From positions 1 to 36,101 of the forward strand of contig JAJZRE010000026.1 of NCBI GenBank assembly GCA_021802945.1: a stretch of DNA of 36,101 bases. Direction: 5' to 3'. Made by a program: the position numbers and the translations under genes. Within the stretch, counting starts at the first letter, position 1, and the number at the start of each line of letters is the position of its first letter. This document shows, one piece after another, positions 7,868 through 17,647 of the stretch. The stretch is from Pseudomonadota bacterium. GTDB lineage: Bacteria; Pseudomonadota; Gammaproteobacteria; Burkholderiales; Thiobacillaceae. The notes beneath the pieces are model-generated. The model had not been told where the DNA came from. It was given only the letters and a program-made list of their open reading frames with translations, and did no database searches.

Positions 7868-10110
7868 ACCGTATCTTCCTGCGCGTCTGGCTGCTGTGGC
7901 TGCTGTCGTTTGCTCCGGCGTGGGCTACCCAGGGGGGGACGCCGATCCGGATCGGCGTGTTCGACAATCCACCGATCGTCACGGCCACGCCCGGCAAGCC
8001 TCCCGAGGGAATCGCGATCGACATGATCCGATGGATCGCCAAGCGTGAGGGCTGGAAGGTCAGCTACGTTGCCGATTCCTTCAACAACCTCCTTTCCCGA
8101 CTGGACAAGGGCGATATCGATCTGATCGCGGTCATCGCCTATAGCGACGAACGCGCGAAGCGTTTCCAGTTCAGCAAGGAAAGCCTGCTCAGCAACTGGG
8201 GGATGGTATTCAGGCGTGCGGGCGTTCATGTCGAGTCGCTGCCCGACCTCAAGGGCAAGCGGGTCGCACTGATGCGCGGCGGCACCCACACCCAGGCGCT
8301 GATCGAGTTGTCGAGGCAGTTCGACGCGCCGTTCACGCCGGTTTATGTGGGCAACTTTCCCCAGGTGCTGGCCGCGATCGCCGAAGGCCGCGCCGATGCA
8401 GGCGCGGTGAACAGGGTATTTGCCGCCGTGCATGCCCACCAAGCCGACGTGGTTGCGACAAGCATCGTGTTCAATCCGATTTTCGTCCACTATGCGGCGC
8501 CGAAACACGCCAACCCGGCGTTCCTGCAGGCGCTCGACCGGGATCTGGCCGCACTCAAGGCGGACCCCCAGTCGGCCTACTACGACTCGTTGCGACGCTG
8601 GCTCGAAGTGTCCTCCACGGAGCGCTATCCGCAGTGGCTGCCGTGGGCCGCGACCGCAGCCGCAGGCCTGTTCGTCCTGGTGCTGGCGGTCGCGGGTTTT
8701 CTGCGCTATCAGGTCCGGCGACAAACCGGCGAACTGCAGCGGCGCGCCGACCGGCTGCAGTCTGAAATCCGGCAGCGTGAGCAGGCCCAGCAACACTTGA
8801 ACCAGCTGGCCTACTTTGACGGATTGACCCAACTGCCGAATCGCGAAGGCTTCCGCACCGCACTCGAGCAGGCGCTGTCCGCCATGCAAGGCACGAATGA
8901 GCGACTGGCCCTGCTGTTCATCGACATCGACCGACTGAAAAACATCAACGACGGCCTGGGGCATGGGGCCGGCGATCTGCTGTTGCAGCAGGTCGCCCTG
9001 CGCCTGCAATCCGTATTGCGCGCACACGATCACCTGAGCCGCTTCGGCGGGGATGAGTTCGTGGTCATCGTGTCCGAGATCGATCAAACATCGGATGCCG
9101 AACTCGTGGCCACCCGCCTGCTGAGCAGCCTGACCATGCCGATCGATATCGGCTCCACCCAGATATACAGCAGCGCCAGTGTCGGCATTGCGCTGTATCC
9201 GGACGATGCGACGTCGATGGAAGTGCTGCTCAAGCATGCCGACACGGCCATGTACCAGGCCAAGGAGCAGGGCGGCAACCGCTTCCTGTTCTACCATGCG
9301 CAGCAGACGGCGCGCGTGGTCGAGCGGCTGACGCTTGATACCCGTCTGCGCCAGGCGCTGGAGCGCGACGAGCTGCTATTGCATTACCAGCCGATCGTGG
9401 ACATGCACAGCGGGCATATCGTCGGAGTCGAGGCGCTGCTGCGCTGGGACGACCCGGAGCAGGGGCTGGTGCTGCCTGGCGCATTCATTTCCGCCGCCGA
9501 AGACACCGGCCTGATCATCCAGCTCGGCGAATGGGTGCTTGAGGCAGGCTGTGCCCAACTGCGCGCGTGGCAGGAACAGGGCCGGGCCGGCCAGATGACG
9601 CTGGCGGTGAACGTCTCGACCCGGCAGTTCGAGGGCGGGCGGCTCGTGAAATCGGTCGAGCAGGCGCTTGCGCGAACCGGTCTGGCAGCGGAGTTTCTCG
9701 AACTCGAAATTACCGAGAACGTGATGCTGATCATGAACGACGAGGTGCGCTGCTGCCTCGACTGCCTGCGCGGCATGGGCGTGCGGCTCTCGCTTGATGA
9801 TTTCGGCACCGGCTATTCCAGCCTGAGCTATCTCAAGCAGTTGCCGTTTCACGCGCTCAAGATCGATCAGTCATTCGTACGCGGAATCCCGGGGCAGCCG
9901 GGCGACACCCAGATCGTCACGACGATTCTTGCCCTGGCAAAAGGCCTGGAGATGCAGGTCATCGCCGAAGGCATCGAGACGCGCGAACAGTATGACTTTT
10001 TGCGTGACCGCGGCTGCGAATTCGGCCAGGGCTATCTGATGAGCCGGCCGCAGCCTGCGGACAGGCTGGTCGATCTTCTGGATCGGCCAACTTGTCCGCG
10101 CTCGGTCTGA
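7861..10110 (+). CDS. Periplasmic-binding-domain sensor with GGDEF and EAL domains
   Basis: Predicted inner-membrane c-di-GMP enzyme of 749 aa. Order: signal peptide (LRVWLLWLLSFAPAWA, residues 7-22), an SBP_bac_3 solute-binding domain (about 28-255; IRIGVFDNPPI, LDKGDIDLIAVIAYSDERA), a transmembrane helix (WAATAAAGLFVLVLAVAGFL), a short coiled coil, then GGDEF and EAL. The GGDEF active site is intact (GGDEF at 396-400), with an RxxD inhibitory site five residues before it (RAHD). The EAL domain has EALLRW at 524, EITENV, DDFGTGYSS near 646 and AEGIET, so both halves look catalytically competent. Start: GTG 7861 with AAGGA 10 nt upstream gives a proper signal peptide; earlier in-frame starts do not. 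Its stop abuts the convergent prmB stop with no base between. Confidence 0.9.
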   Translation: MVNRIFLRVWLLWLLSFAPAWATQGGTPIRIGVFDNPPIVTATPGKPPEGIAIDMIRWIAKREGWKVSYVADSFNNLLSRLDKGDIDLIAVIAYSDERAKRFQFSKESLLSNWGMVFRRAGVHVESLPDLKGKRVALMRGGTHTQALIELSRQFDAPFTPVYVGNFPQVLAAIAEGRADAGAVNRVFAAVHAHQADVVATSIVFNPIFVHYAAPKHANPAFLQALDRDLAALKADPQSAYYDSLRRWLEVSSTERYPQWLPWAATAAAGLFVLVLAVAGFLRYQVRRQTGELQRRADRLQSEIRQREQAQQHLNQLAYFDGLTQLPNREGFRTALEQALSAMQGTNERLALLFIDIDRLKNINDGLGHGAGDLLLQQVALRLQSVLRAHDHLSRFGGDEFVVIVSEIDQTSDAELVATRLLSSLTMPIDIGSTQIYSSASVGIALYPDDATSMEVLLKHADTAMYQAKEQGGNRFLFYHAQQTARVVERLTLDTRLRQALERDELLLHYQPIVDMHSGHIVGVEALLRWDDPEQGLVLPGAFISAAEDTGLIIQLGEWVLEAGCAQLRAWQEQGRAGQMTLAVNVSTRQFEGGRLVKSVEQALARTGLAAEFLELEITENVMLIMNDEVRCCLDCLRGMGVRLSLDDFGTGYSSLSYLKQLPFHALKIDQSFVRGIPGQPGDTQIVTTILALAKGLEMQVIAEGIETREQYDFLRDRGCEFGQGYLMSRPQPADRLVDLLDRPTCPRSV

Positions 10111-11013
10111 TTACACGCCGGCGAGATCCTCGCGCCGCAGCATGAACACGAACTGGTCGCCGCTTTCGGTGTCGAGCCAGGTGAAGGGCAGGGTGGGGTA
10201 GGCGGCTTCGAGGGCGTCGCGGTTGTGGCCGATTTCCACGACCAGCAGCCCGCCGGGATTGAGATGGGCCTGGGCGTGGGTCAGGATCTGCCGCGTGGCG
10301 TCCAGGCCGTCCTCGCCCGAGCCCAAAGCCAGCGCCGGTTCCGCCTGGTATTCCGGCGGCAGCGCGGCGACCGATTCGGCGTTCACATAGGGCGGGTTGC
10401 TGAGGATGACGTCGTAACGACGGCCTGTCAGCGCAGCGAACAGATCCGACTCGATCAGCTCGATGCGATCCGTGAGGCCGTAATCGGCAACGTTCCTTGC
10501 GGCGACAGCCAGCGCATCCTTCGACAGATCCACCGCATCGACCCGGGCATCGGGGAAGGCCAGCGCCGCCAGGATCGCGAGGCAGCCGGAACCGGTGCAC
10601 AGGTCGAGTGCGCGCGACACCTCATCCGGATTGTCGATCCACGGCGCCAGCTGCTCGTGCAGCAGCTCGGCGATGAAGGAGCGCGGCACGATCACGCGCT
10701 CGTCCACATAGAAACGGTGCTCGCCCAGCCAGGCCTCGTGCGTGAGGTAGGCGGCGGGCAGGCGTTCGCGCACGCGGCGTTCGATCACCGCCTGCACCTG
10801 CTCGGATTCGCCATGCGTGAGGCTGGCGTCGAGGAAGGGCTCCAGCCGGTCGAGCGGCAGATGCAGCGTATGCAGGATCAGGTAGGCCGCCTCGTCGAAG
10901 GCGTTGTCGGAGCCGTGGCCGAAAAACAGACGGGCCTCGTTGAAGCGCGACACCGCGAAGCGCAGCCAGTCGCGCACGGTGATGAGGGATTCGGTATCGT
11001 CGAAATGTTTCAT
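10111..11013 (-). CDS. prmB: 50S ribosomal protein L3 glutamine N5-methyltransferase
   Basis: SAM-dependent methyltransferase (300 aa) that modifies a glutamine of ribosomal protein L3. The N-terminal helical domain carries the PrmB-diagnostic RDWLRFAVSRFNEARLFFGHG. The Rossmann domain carries the SAM-binding LDLCTGSGCLAI and VDAVDLSKDAL, and the catalytic NPPY (in VILSNPPYVNAES) that holds the glutamine side chain. The N-terminal signature separates it from release-factor methyltransferase PrmC. Third gene of yffB-dapE-prmB: its start is 4 bp after the dapE stop. It converges on the GGDEF-EAL gene with abutting stop codons, leaving no room for a separate terminator. Confidence 0.94.
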   Translation of the reverse strand: MKHFDDTESLITVRDWLRFAVSRFNEARLFFGHGSDNAFDEAAYLILHTLHLPLDRLEPFLDASLTHGESEQVQAVIERRVRERLPAAYLTHEAWLGEHRFYVDERVIVPRSFIAELLHEQLAPWIDNPDEVSRALDLCTGSGCLAILAALAFPDARVDAVDLSKDALAVAARNVADYGLTDRIELIESDLFAALTGRRYDVILSNPPYVNAESVAALPPEYQAEPALALGSGEDGLDATRQILTHAQAHLNPGGLLVVEIGHNRDALEAAYPTLPFTWLDTESGDQFVFMLRREDLAGV

Positions 11014-11017
11014 GTCA

Positions 11018-12154
<1,137 letters not shown>

Positions 12155-12502
12155 TCAGGCTCCGAATAGGGCTTCGTATTGATCTTCGGCAAAGCCGAGA
12201 TGGTAGCGGCCGTCGCGCTCCAGCAGCGGGCGCTTGATCACGCTCGGCTGGGCCAGCATCAGCGCAATTGCACCGGCCTCGTTGCTGGCGGCCGCCTTTT
12301 CCGCGTCGCTCAGCTTGCGCCAGGTGGTGCCGCGCGTATTGAGCAGCGCCTGCCAACCGGTTTGCGCGACGACGTGGCGCAGCCAGGCCGCGTCGACGCC
12401 CTGTTTCTTGAAATCGTGGAAGACGACGTCGAGCGCGTGCCCGGCAAGCCAGGCGCGCGCTTTTTTCACCGTGGTGCAGTTGGGTATACCGTAGAGCTTC
12501 AT
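12155..12502 (-). CDS. yffB: ArsC/Spx-family protein (YffB type)
   Basis: Small thioredoxin-fold protein of 115 aa. The N-terminus MKLYGIPNCTTVKKARAWL has a single active-site-position cysteine, and RGTTWRKL and PSVIKRPLLE are typical of the YffB branch of the arsenate-reductase-related family. The substrate is not established for this branch; glutathione-dependent thiol chemistry has been proposed, and arsenate reduction should not be assumed. The start is set at the Met opening the thioredoxin fold; an in-frame Met 12 codons earlier would add residues not expected in the family. First gene of the yffB-dapE-prmB unit, divergent from the ABC exporter. Confidence 0.86.
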   Translation of the reverse strand: MKLYGIPNCTTVKKARAWLAGHALDVVFHDFKKQGVDAAWLRHVVAQTGWQALLNTRGTTWRKLSDAEKAAASNEAGAIALMLAQPSVIKRPLLERDGRYHLGFAEDQYEALFGA

Positions 12503-12584
12503 GCCATTCTTTTCGCCCGGCGCCGGAATGCGCCGCATGGACGTAAAATCAGGAAAAACCGAATCCGTGATTCTACCCGACCTG

Positions 12585-14381
12585 ATGCATCCCGCCGTTC
12601 ATTCCCATTCCGCTCCGCCGCCGCCCGGCGACCCCAGCCTGCGTTCCATCGGCCGCCTGTTCCCCTATCTGTGGGAGTTTCGGGGCCGGGTGCTGCTGTC
12701 GCTGGCGCTGCTGATCGGCGCCAAGCTCGCCTCGGTGGCGGTGCCGCTGGTGCTGAAGGACATCATCGATGCGCTCGACAAGCCGCGGCCCGAGCTGGTG
12801 CTGCCGCTGGCCTTCATCCTGAGCTACGGCGCGTTGCGCTTCGCCAGCACCACCTTTGCCGACCTGCGCGACGTGGTCTTCGCCAAGGTCACGCAGCGCG
12901 CCATGCGACGCATCAGCATGGCGGTGTTCCAGCACCTGCATGCGCTGTCGCTGCGCTTCCATCTCGAGCGGCAGACCGGCGGCATCACCCGCGACATCGA
13001 GCGCGGCTCCAAGGCGCTGTCCAGCCTGGTCGGCTACCTGCTGTTCCGCATCGCGCCCACGGTGCTGGAAATCCTGCTGGTCGCGGGCATCCTGTTCGTC
13101 AAGCTCGACTGGGTGTTCGGCGTGCTGACGCTGGCCACCCTGGCGGCCTACATCGGGTTCACCGTCACCATCACCGAATGGCGCACCCAGTTCGTGCGGC
13201 GCGCCAACACGCTCGATTCGGAAGCCTACGGCCGCGCCATCGACAGCCTCTTGAACTACGAGACGGTCAAATACTTCGGCAACGAGAAGTACGAGGCCGC
13301 GCGCTATGACAAGAGTCTCATCGAGTGGGAGGACATGGCGCTGAAATCGCAGCGCTCGCTGGGCATGCTGAATGCCGCCCAGGCCGGGACCATCGCGATC
13401 GGCGTGACGCTGATGGTGCTGCGCGCCGCCAACGGCGTGGTCCACGGCACGCTGACGCTGGGTGACCTGGTGATGGTCAACGCCTTCCTGCTGCAGATGT
13501 TCCAGCCGCTCAGCTTTCTCGGCGTGATGTACCGCCAGATCAAGGAATCGATCACCGACGTCGAGCGCATGTTCGCGCTGCTGCAGCGGCCGCGCGAGAT
13601 CGAGGATGCGAAGGATGCGCGCAACCTCGACGTGGCGGCGGGCGAGGTGCGGTTCGAGCACGTGAGCTTCGCCTACAATGCCGACCGCCCGATCCTGCAC
13701 GACGTCAGCTTCACCATCCCCGCCGGCAGGACGGTGGCGGCGGTAGGCGCCAGCGGCGCCGGCAAGTCGACGCTGGCCCGGCTGCTGTTCCGCTTCTATG
13801 ACGTCGGCGCGGGCAGCATCCGCATCGACGGCCAGGACATCCGCCAGGTCACGCAGGACAGCCTGCGCGCCGCCATCGGCGTGGTGCCGCAGGATACCGT
13901 GCTGTTCAACGACAGCATCTACTACAACATCGCCTACGGCCGGCCGGATGCAAGCAGGGAAGAAGTCATCGAAGCCGCGCGCGCCGCGCACATCCTGCGC
14001 TTCATCGAAAGCCTGCCGCAGGGCTGGGACACGGTGGTGGGCGAGCGCGGGCTGAAACTGTCGGGCGGCGAGAAGCAGCGCGTGGCGATCGCCCGTACCC
14101 TGCTGAAGAATCCCGCGATCCTGATTCTCGACGAGGCCACCTCGGCGCTCGACACCAGGACCGAAAAGGCCATCCAGGCCGAACTGCTGGAAATCGCCAG
14201 GAGCCGCACCAGCCTCATCATCGCCCACCGCCTCTCCACCGTGGTCGAGGCCGACGAGATCCTGGTGATGGAAGGCGGCCGCATCGTCGAGCGCGGAAGG
14301 CATCCCGACCTGCTGGCGAAGAACGGCGTGTACGCCCACATGTGGGCGCTGCAGCAGCAGGCCGAGGAAGCGTCCGCCTGA
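12585..14381 (+). CDS. Atm1-type ABC exporter (fused permease and ATPase)
   Basis: Half-transporter of the Atm1/HMT family; homologues export glutathione-linked sulfur or metal species across the inner membrane. A membrane domain of six helices (about residues 25-300) precedes an ATPase with Walker A GASGAGKST, Q-loop VVPQDTVLFND, signature LSGGEKQR, Walker B ILILDEATS and H-loop IIAHRLST. ETVKYFGNEKYE and FQPLSFLGVMYRQIKES are typical Atm1 signatures. The frame is open upstream to ATGs at 12501, 12528 and 12537 and a GTG at 12567 (AGGA 12 nt before it). None is compelling, and 12501 would overlap the divergent yffB start, so the N-terminus is uncertain by up to 28 codons. Its stop overlaps the MFS start (TGATG). 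Confidence 0.88.
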   Translation: MHPAVHSHSAPPPPGDPSLRSIGRLFPYLWEFRGRVLLSLALLIGAKLASVAVPLVLKDIIDALDKPRPELVLPLAFILSYGALRFASTTFADLRDVVFAKVTQRAMRRISMAVFQHLHALSLRFHLERQTGGITRDIERGSKALSSLVGYLLFRIAPTVLEILLVAGILFVKLDWVFGVLTLATLAAYIGFTVTITEWRTQFVRRANTLDSEAYGRAIDSLLNYETVKYFGNEKYEAARYDKSLIEWEDMALKSQRSLGMLNAAQAGTIAIGVTLMVLRAANGVVHGTLTLGDLVMVNAFLLQMFQPLSFLGVMYRQIKESITDVERMFALLQRPREIEDAKDARNLDVAAGEVRFEHVSFAYNADRPILHDVSFTIPAGRTVAAVGASGAGKSTLARLLFRFYDVGAGSIRIDGQDIRQVTQDSLRAAIGVVPQDTVLFNDSIYYNIAYGRPDASREEVIEAARAAHILRFIESLPQGWDTVVGERGLKLSGGEKQRVAIARTLLKNPAILILDEATSALDTRTEKAIQAELLEIARSRTSLIIAHRLSTVVEADEILVMEGGRIVERGRHPDLLAKNGVYAHMWALQQQAEEASA

Positions 14382-15718
14382 TGGCGGCTCCTTCGACCCG
14401 GCTCAGGACAGGCCCTTCGGCGGCGCTCAGGACAGGCCTGCTGCAGCCGGGCGTGCGCAAGCGCGAGGTGTGGGCGTGGGCGATGTACGACTTCGCCAAC
14501 TCGGGCTACACCACGGTCGTCATCACCGCGGTGTTCAGCGCCTACTTCGTCTCCGTCGTGGCCGGCAACGCGCCGTGGGCGACCTTGGTCTGGACGCTGG
14601 CCCTGTCGGCCTCCTACGCGCTGGTGATGCTGACCGCGCCGCTGATCGGTGCCTACGCCGATGCCCACGCCAGCAAGAAGCTGCTGCTCGTGCTGACCAC
14701 CCTGGGCTGCGTCGGCTTCACCGCGCTGCTGTATTGGGCTGCGCCGGGCGCGCTGGTTCTGGCGATTGCCGCCCTGGCGCTGTCCAATTATTTTTTCGGT
14801 ACCGGCGAGAACCTCATCGCCGCGTTCCTGCCCGAACTGGCGCGTCCGCGGGCGCTCGGCAGGGTGTCGGGCTGGGGCTGGTCGCTCGGCTACGTCGGCG
14901 GGCTGGTGTCGCTCGGCGCCTGCCTGGCCTACATCAACCGGGCGCAGGCGCAGGGGCAGGGGGCGGTCGAGTTCGTGCCCGTGACCATGCTCATCACCGC
15001 TGCGATTTTCATCCTGGCAAGCCTGCCCACGCTCGTGCTGCTGCACGAGCGCGCCACGCCGCAGCCGGGGCTCGCCGCTCGCGGCGCCTGGCAGCAGGTG
15101 CGCCGCACGCTCGGCCATCTGCGCCATTTGCCGGACCTGAGGCGCTTCCTGATCTGCACCGTGCTCTACCAGGCGGGCATCCAGGCCGTCATCACGCTGG
15201 CGGCGATCTACGCCAGCCAGGTCTTCCATTTCGACACCGCGCATACCATCCTGCTGGTGCTGGTGGTCAACATCACGGCCGCGGCGGGGGCCTTCGTGTT
15301 CGGTCACGTGCAGGACCGCATCGGCCATGTGCGCGCGATCACCTGGACGCTGATCGGCTGGATCGCGATGGTGGCGATTGCCTGGGCCGCGCCCGACGAG
15401 CGCATGTTCTGGCTGGCCGCCAATCTGGCCGGACTGTGCATGGGCGCCTCGCAGTCGGCGGGGCGTGCCATGGTGGGCCTGCTCGCGCCGCCGGCGCAGC
15501 AGGCGGAGTTCTTCGGCCTGTGGGGACTGGCGGTCAAGCTCGCCTCGATCGTCGGCCCGCTGACCTACGGCATGGCCAGCTGGGCCACGCGTGGCGACCA
15601 TCGGCAGTCGCTGCTCATCACCGGCAGCTATTTCATCGCCGGCCTGTGGACGCTGCGCGGAGTTCAAGCTGCGCGCGGCCATCGCGCGGCGCGGCGATTC
15701 GCCCGCATCGGCATGTGA
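14381..15718 (+). CDS. MFS transporter, UMF1/Atg22-like family
   Basis: Inner-membrane protein of about 445 aa with some twelve hydrophobic segments. VWAWAMYDFANSGY is the hallmark opening of the UMF1 (Atg22-like) family; FGTGENLIAAFLPEL and SQSAGRAMVGLLAP are further family segments. The substrate is unknown in bacteria. The ATG sits in the stop of the ABC exporter gene. Oddity: residues 3-19 before the family start are encoded by two tandem copies of a 24-bp interspersed repeat (14389-14436), giving STRLRTGPSAALRTG. The C-terminal segment is arginine-rich. The gene ends 3 bp before the GNAT gene, so they are likely co-transcribed. Confidence 0.86.
   Translation: MAAPSTRLRTGPSAALRTGLLQPGVRKREVWAWAMYDFANSGYTTVVITAVFSAYFVSVVAGNAPWATLVWTLALSASYALVMLTAPLIGAYADAHASKKLLLVLTTLGCVGFTALLYWAAPGALVLAIAALALSNYFFGTGENLIAAFLPELARPRALGRVSGWGWSLGYVGGLVSLGACLAYINRAQAQGQGAVEFVPVTMLITAAIFILASLPTLVLLHERATPQPGLAARGAWQQVRRTLGHLRHLPDLRRFLICTVLYQAGIQAVITLAAIYASQVFHFDTAHTILLVLVVNITAAAGAFVFGHVQDRIGHVRAITWTLIGWIAMVAIAWAAPDERMFWLAANLAGLCMGASQSAGRAMVGLLAPPAQQAEFFGLWGLAVKLASIVGPLTYGMASWATRGDHRQSLLITGSYFIAGLWTLRGVQAARGHRAARRFARIGM
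14389..14436 (+). repeat. Two tandem 24-bp interspersed-repeat units inside the MFS gene
   Basis: Units at 14389-14412 and 14413-14436 match at 19 of 24 positions and share the ends CCTTCG and GCTCAGGACAGG. A third unit lies at 16349-16372 in another gene, matching the second unit at 21 of 24 positions. The 24-bp period is eight codons, so the insertion keeps the reading frame. Confidence 0.75.
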
Positions 15719-15721
15719 ATC

Positions 15722-16150
15722 ATGGCGGCCTTCTTGATCAGCGCAACCGGCTGGGTCCGCGACGCCGCACGCCTCGGTGCGGTACGCCGCGCGGTGTTCA
15801 TCGACGAGCAGGGGGTGCCGGAGGAAATGGAATGGGACGCGCACGATGCCGTCTCGGCGCATTGGCTCGCCATCGCGGAGGACGGCTCGCCCATCGGCTG
15901 CGCCCGCCTGCTGCCCGATGGACACATCGGCCGCATGGCGGTGCTGCCGGCCTGGCGCGGGCGCGGCGTGGGCCGTGCCCTGCTGGCCGCAATTCTGCGC
16001 GCGGCACAGGAACGGGGCCACCGGACCCTGATGCTCAGCGCGCAAACGCATGCGGCGGGGTTTTACGCGCGCGCGGGATTTGCGGTCGTGGGCGAGGAAT
16101 ATGAAGAAGCCGGAATCCCGCACGTTGCCATGCGGAAATCCCTGCCCTGA
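15722..16150 (+). CDS. GNAT-family N-acetyltransferase
   Basis: Cytoplasmic acyltransferase of 142 aa. The acetyl-CoA-binding motif A is clear: RMAVLPAWRGRGVGRALL, the RGxGxG/A loop. It is followed by an AAGFYARAGF segment typical of GNAT motif B. The N-terminal VFIDEQGVPEEMEWD resembles the ElaA/YjcF subgroup, in which FV-EQ-VP-E-E-D is conserved. The acceptor is unknown. It starts 3 bp after the MFS stop. There is no proof of functional linkage to the transporter beyond co-orientation and spacing. Confidence 0.88.
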   Translation: MAAFLISATGWVRDAARLGAVRRAVFIDEQGVPEEMEWDAHDAVSAHWLAIAEDGSPIGCARLLPDGHIGRMAVLPAWRGRGVGRALLAAILRAAQERGHRTLMLSAQTHAAGFYARAGFAVVGEEYEEAGIPHVAMRKSLP

Positions 16151-16322
16151 CTGCGTCCGAATCAGCCCTGCCTGGATTGCGTGAATGGCTGGCGCAGGGG
16201 ACTCTTGGGCGTGAACTGGTAAAGTTCGCAATTCGTCAACTGCGATGGATGCAGACCGGCAGCCATGCCGTCTTCATCAATCGAATCGTCATCGAGCAGT
16301 CGCAACAGGAACAAACAGAAAT

Positions 16323-17318
16323 ATGGCAACAGGCATACGCAGGGCAGGCCCTTCGGCAGGGCTCAGGGCAGGCATCGTCGGAGCGGGCATCGCCGGCGCC
16401 AGTTGTGCCGGCACGCTCGCCGCCGCGGGCTGGGACGTCGAGGTATTCGACAAGGCGCGCGGCGCGGGCGGACGCCTGTCGGTCCGGCGTACGGAACAGG
16501 GCTGGGCCACGCTCGGCACGCCCTTCATTTCGGCCAAGCGCGAGCCTTTCCGCAGCCAGCTGCGCGACTGGGTGCGGCATGGCTGGGTCGCCCCGGTTCG
16601 CGGCCACGTCTGGCAGGGACGCGCCACCCTCTCGTGGGGGCAGGCGCAGCTGCAGAACCACTATCGGCCCACCATCGAGCCGTCGCAGCTGGTACGCAAG
16701 CTGCTCGGCAATGCCCGTCTGCATACCGGATCGCGGGTGGTCACCCTGCAGCCGCGCACGCTCATCCTGGAAAACGGCGAGGTTCGCGGCGACTACGACT
16801 GCGTGATCTGCAGCGTGCCCACGCCGCAGGCCATCCCCATGCTCGATGCGTTGCCGCTGCTGCGCGAGCGCCTGGGCGCGGTGCGCTATCGTCCGATCTG
16901 GTCGTTCCTGATGCGCTGGGACGGCGGTCCCGCGGCGGACGTCATCAAGTTCGACGACCATCTGCTGAATCTGGCGGTGCGCCAGACTGCCGACGGCCCC
17001 GGCCTGTGGGCGGTGCACAGCAGCCATGAGTTCGCCGAAACCTATCTCGAAGCCTCCGAGATGGAAGCCAGCAACCGTGCGGCCTCGGCGTTGATGGGGC
17101 TGCTCGGGCTGCCGTGGCCGGTCGAGATCGAGGCCTCGCATCTGTGGCGCCATGCGCGTCCGGAAACCACGGTCGGCGGCTTCTGGGTGAGCGACCGCGA
17201 AAACCGCGTCGCCCTGATCGGCGACGGCATCGCCGGCGTCGGCGTCGAACGTGCGTGGGAAAGCGGCGTGCGCCTGGCGCAGGCGCTGGTGCAGGCCAGG
17301 GAAGAACTCCTGATCTGA
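16323..17318 (+). CDS. FAD-dependent NAD(P)-binding oxidoreductase (renalase/amine-oxidase-like)
   Basis: Flavoprotein of 331 aa. The dinucleotide-binding motif GIVGAGIAGASCAGTL sits at about residues 17-32, followed by VEVFDKARGAGGRLSVRR, the second FAD-binding element of the amine-oxidase/renalase group. The C-terminus has the FAD-closing motif VALIGDGIAGVGVERAWESG. Function is not known for most bacterial members. The start at ATG 16323 has AGGA 12 nt upstream. Oddity: between the start and the Rossmann motif the sequence AGPSAGLRAG is encoded by a unit of the same 24-bp interspersed repeat found in the MFS gene, in the same reading frame. Confidence 0.84.
   Translation: MATGIRRAGPSAGLRAGIVGAGIAGASCAGTLAAAGWDVEVFDKARGAGGRLSVRRTEQGWATLGTPFISAKREPFRSQLRDWVRHGWVAPVRGHVWQGRATLSWGQAQLQNHYRPTIEPSQLVRKLLGNARLHTGSRVVTLQPRTLILENGEVRGDYDCVICSVPTPQAIPMLDALPLLRERLGAVRYRPIWSFLMRWDGGPAADVIKFDDHLLNLAVRQTADGPGLWAVHSSHEFAETYLEASEMEASNRAASALMGLLGLPWPVEIEASHLWRHARPETTVGGFWVSDRENRVALIGDGIAGVGVERAWESGVRLAQALVQAREELLI
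16340..16372 (+). repeat. Interspersed repeat unit inside the flavoprotein gene
   Basis: A complete 24-bp unit at 16349-16372 follows the last 9 bp (CAGGGCAGG) of what looks like a previous unit at 16340-16348, so the tandem boundary seen in the MFS gene recurs here. GCCCT and AGGGC within the unit can form a small hairpin. Confidence 0.7.
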
Positions 17319-17347
17319 GCGGATACGACCCAAGCCCGCCTGCCTGA

Positions 17348-17644
17348 TCAGCGCCCGAGCTGCGCCCGCAGCGTGTCCATCTCCTCCAGCAGGTCGGCCA
17401 TCAGGGCGGCGAGCTCGGGCACGGCATCGAAATCGCGTTCGAGTTGCCGCATGCGCCGCGCGCGCACCAGGCTTGCGCCGGAAAACCGCCAGGTGCCCGC
17501 CACGCTCTCGGCGTGCGGAAAAAGTCCTTCCTCGATATGACGGATGAGCCACTCCGGCTCCACGCTGCAGGCTGCGGCGACCTGTTCCAGGGTCAGCCAG
17601 GAATCTTCCATCAGACAGCCGATGAGAATGTCGTCGTCACGCAT
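17348..17644 (-). CDS. cbpM: Chaperone modulator CbpM
   Basis: Small protein (98 aa) that binds the J-domain of CbpA and restrains its stimulation of DnaK. It has a MerR-like helix-turn-helix opening (WLTLEQVAAACSVEPEWLIRH), an EGLFPH motif, and a predicted C-terminal helix (ELAALMADLLEEMDTLRAQL). Length matches the family. It lies directly downstream of cbpA with 3 bp between, the normal cbpA-cbpM order, which supports the assignment more than the divergent sequence alone. Confidence 0.88.
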   Translation of the reverse strand: MRDDDILIGCLMEDSWLTLEQVAAACSVEPEWLIRHIEEGLFPHAESVAGTWRFSGASLVRARRMRQLERDFDAVPELAALMADLLEEMDTLRAQLGR

Positions 17645-17647
17645 GGC

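Noticed and set aside
12573-14339. Antisense frame of 588 codons opposite the ABC exporter
   Set aside because: A high-GC shadow frame: His/Arg/Ala/Gly-rich with no family motifs, whereas the opposite strand has complete ABC signatures. The same applies to long antisense frames at 5873-7201, 7837-9297, 13934-16231 and 28896-30584.
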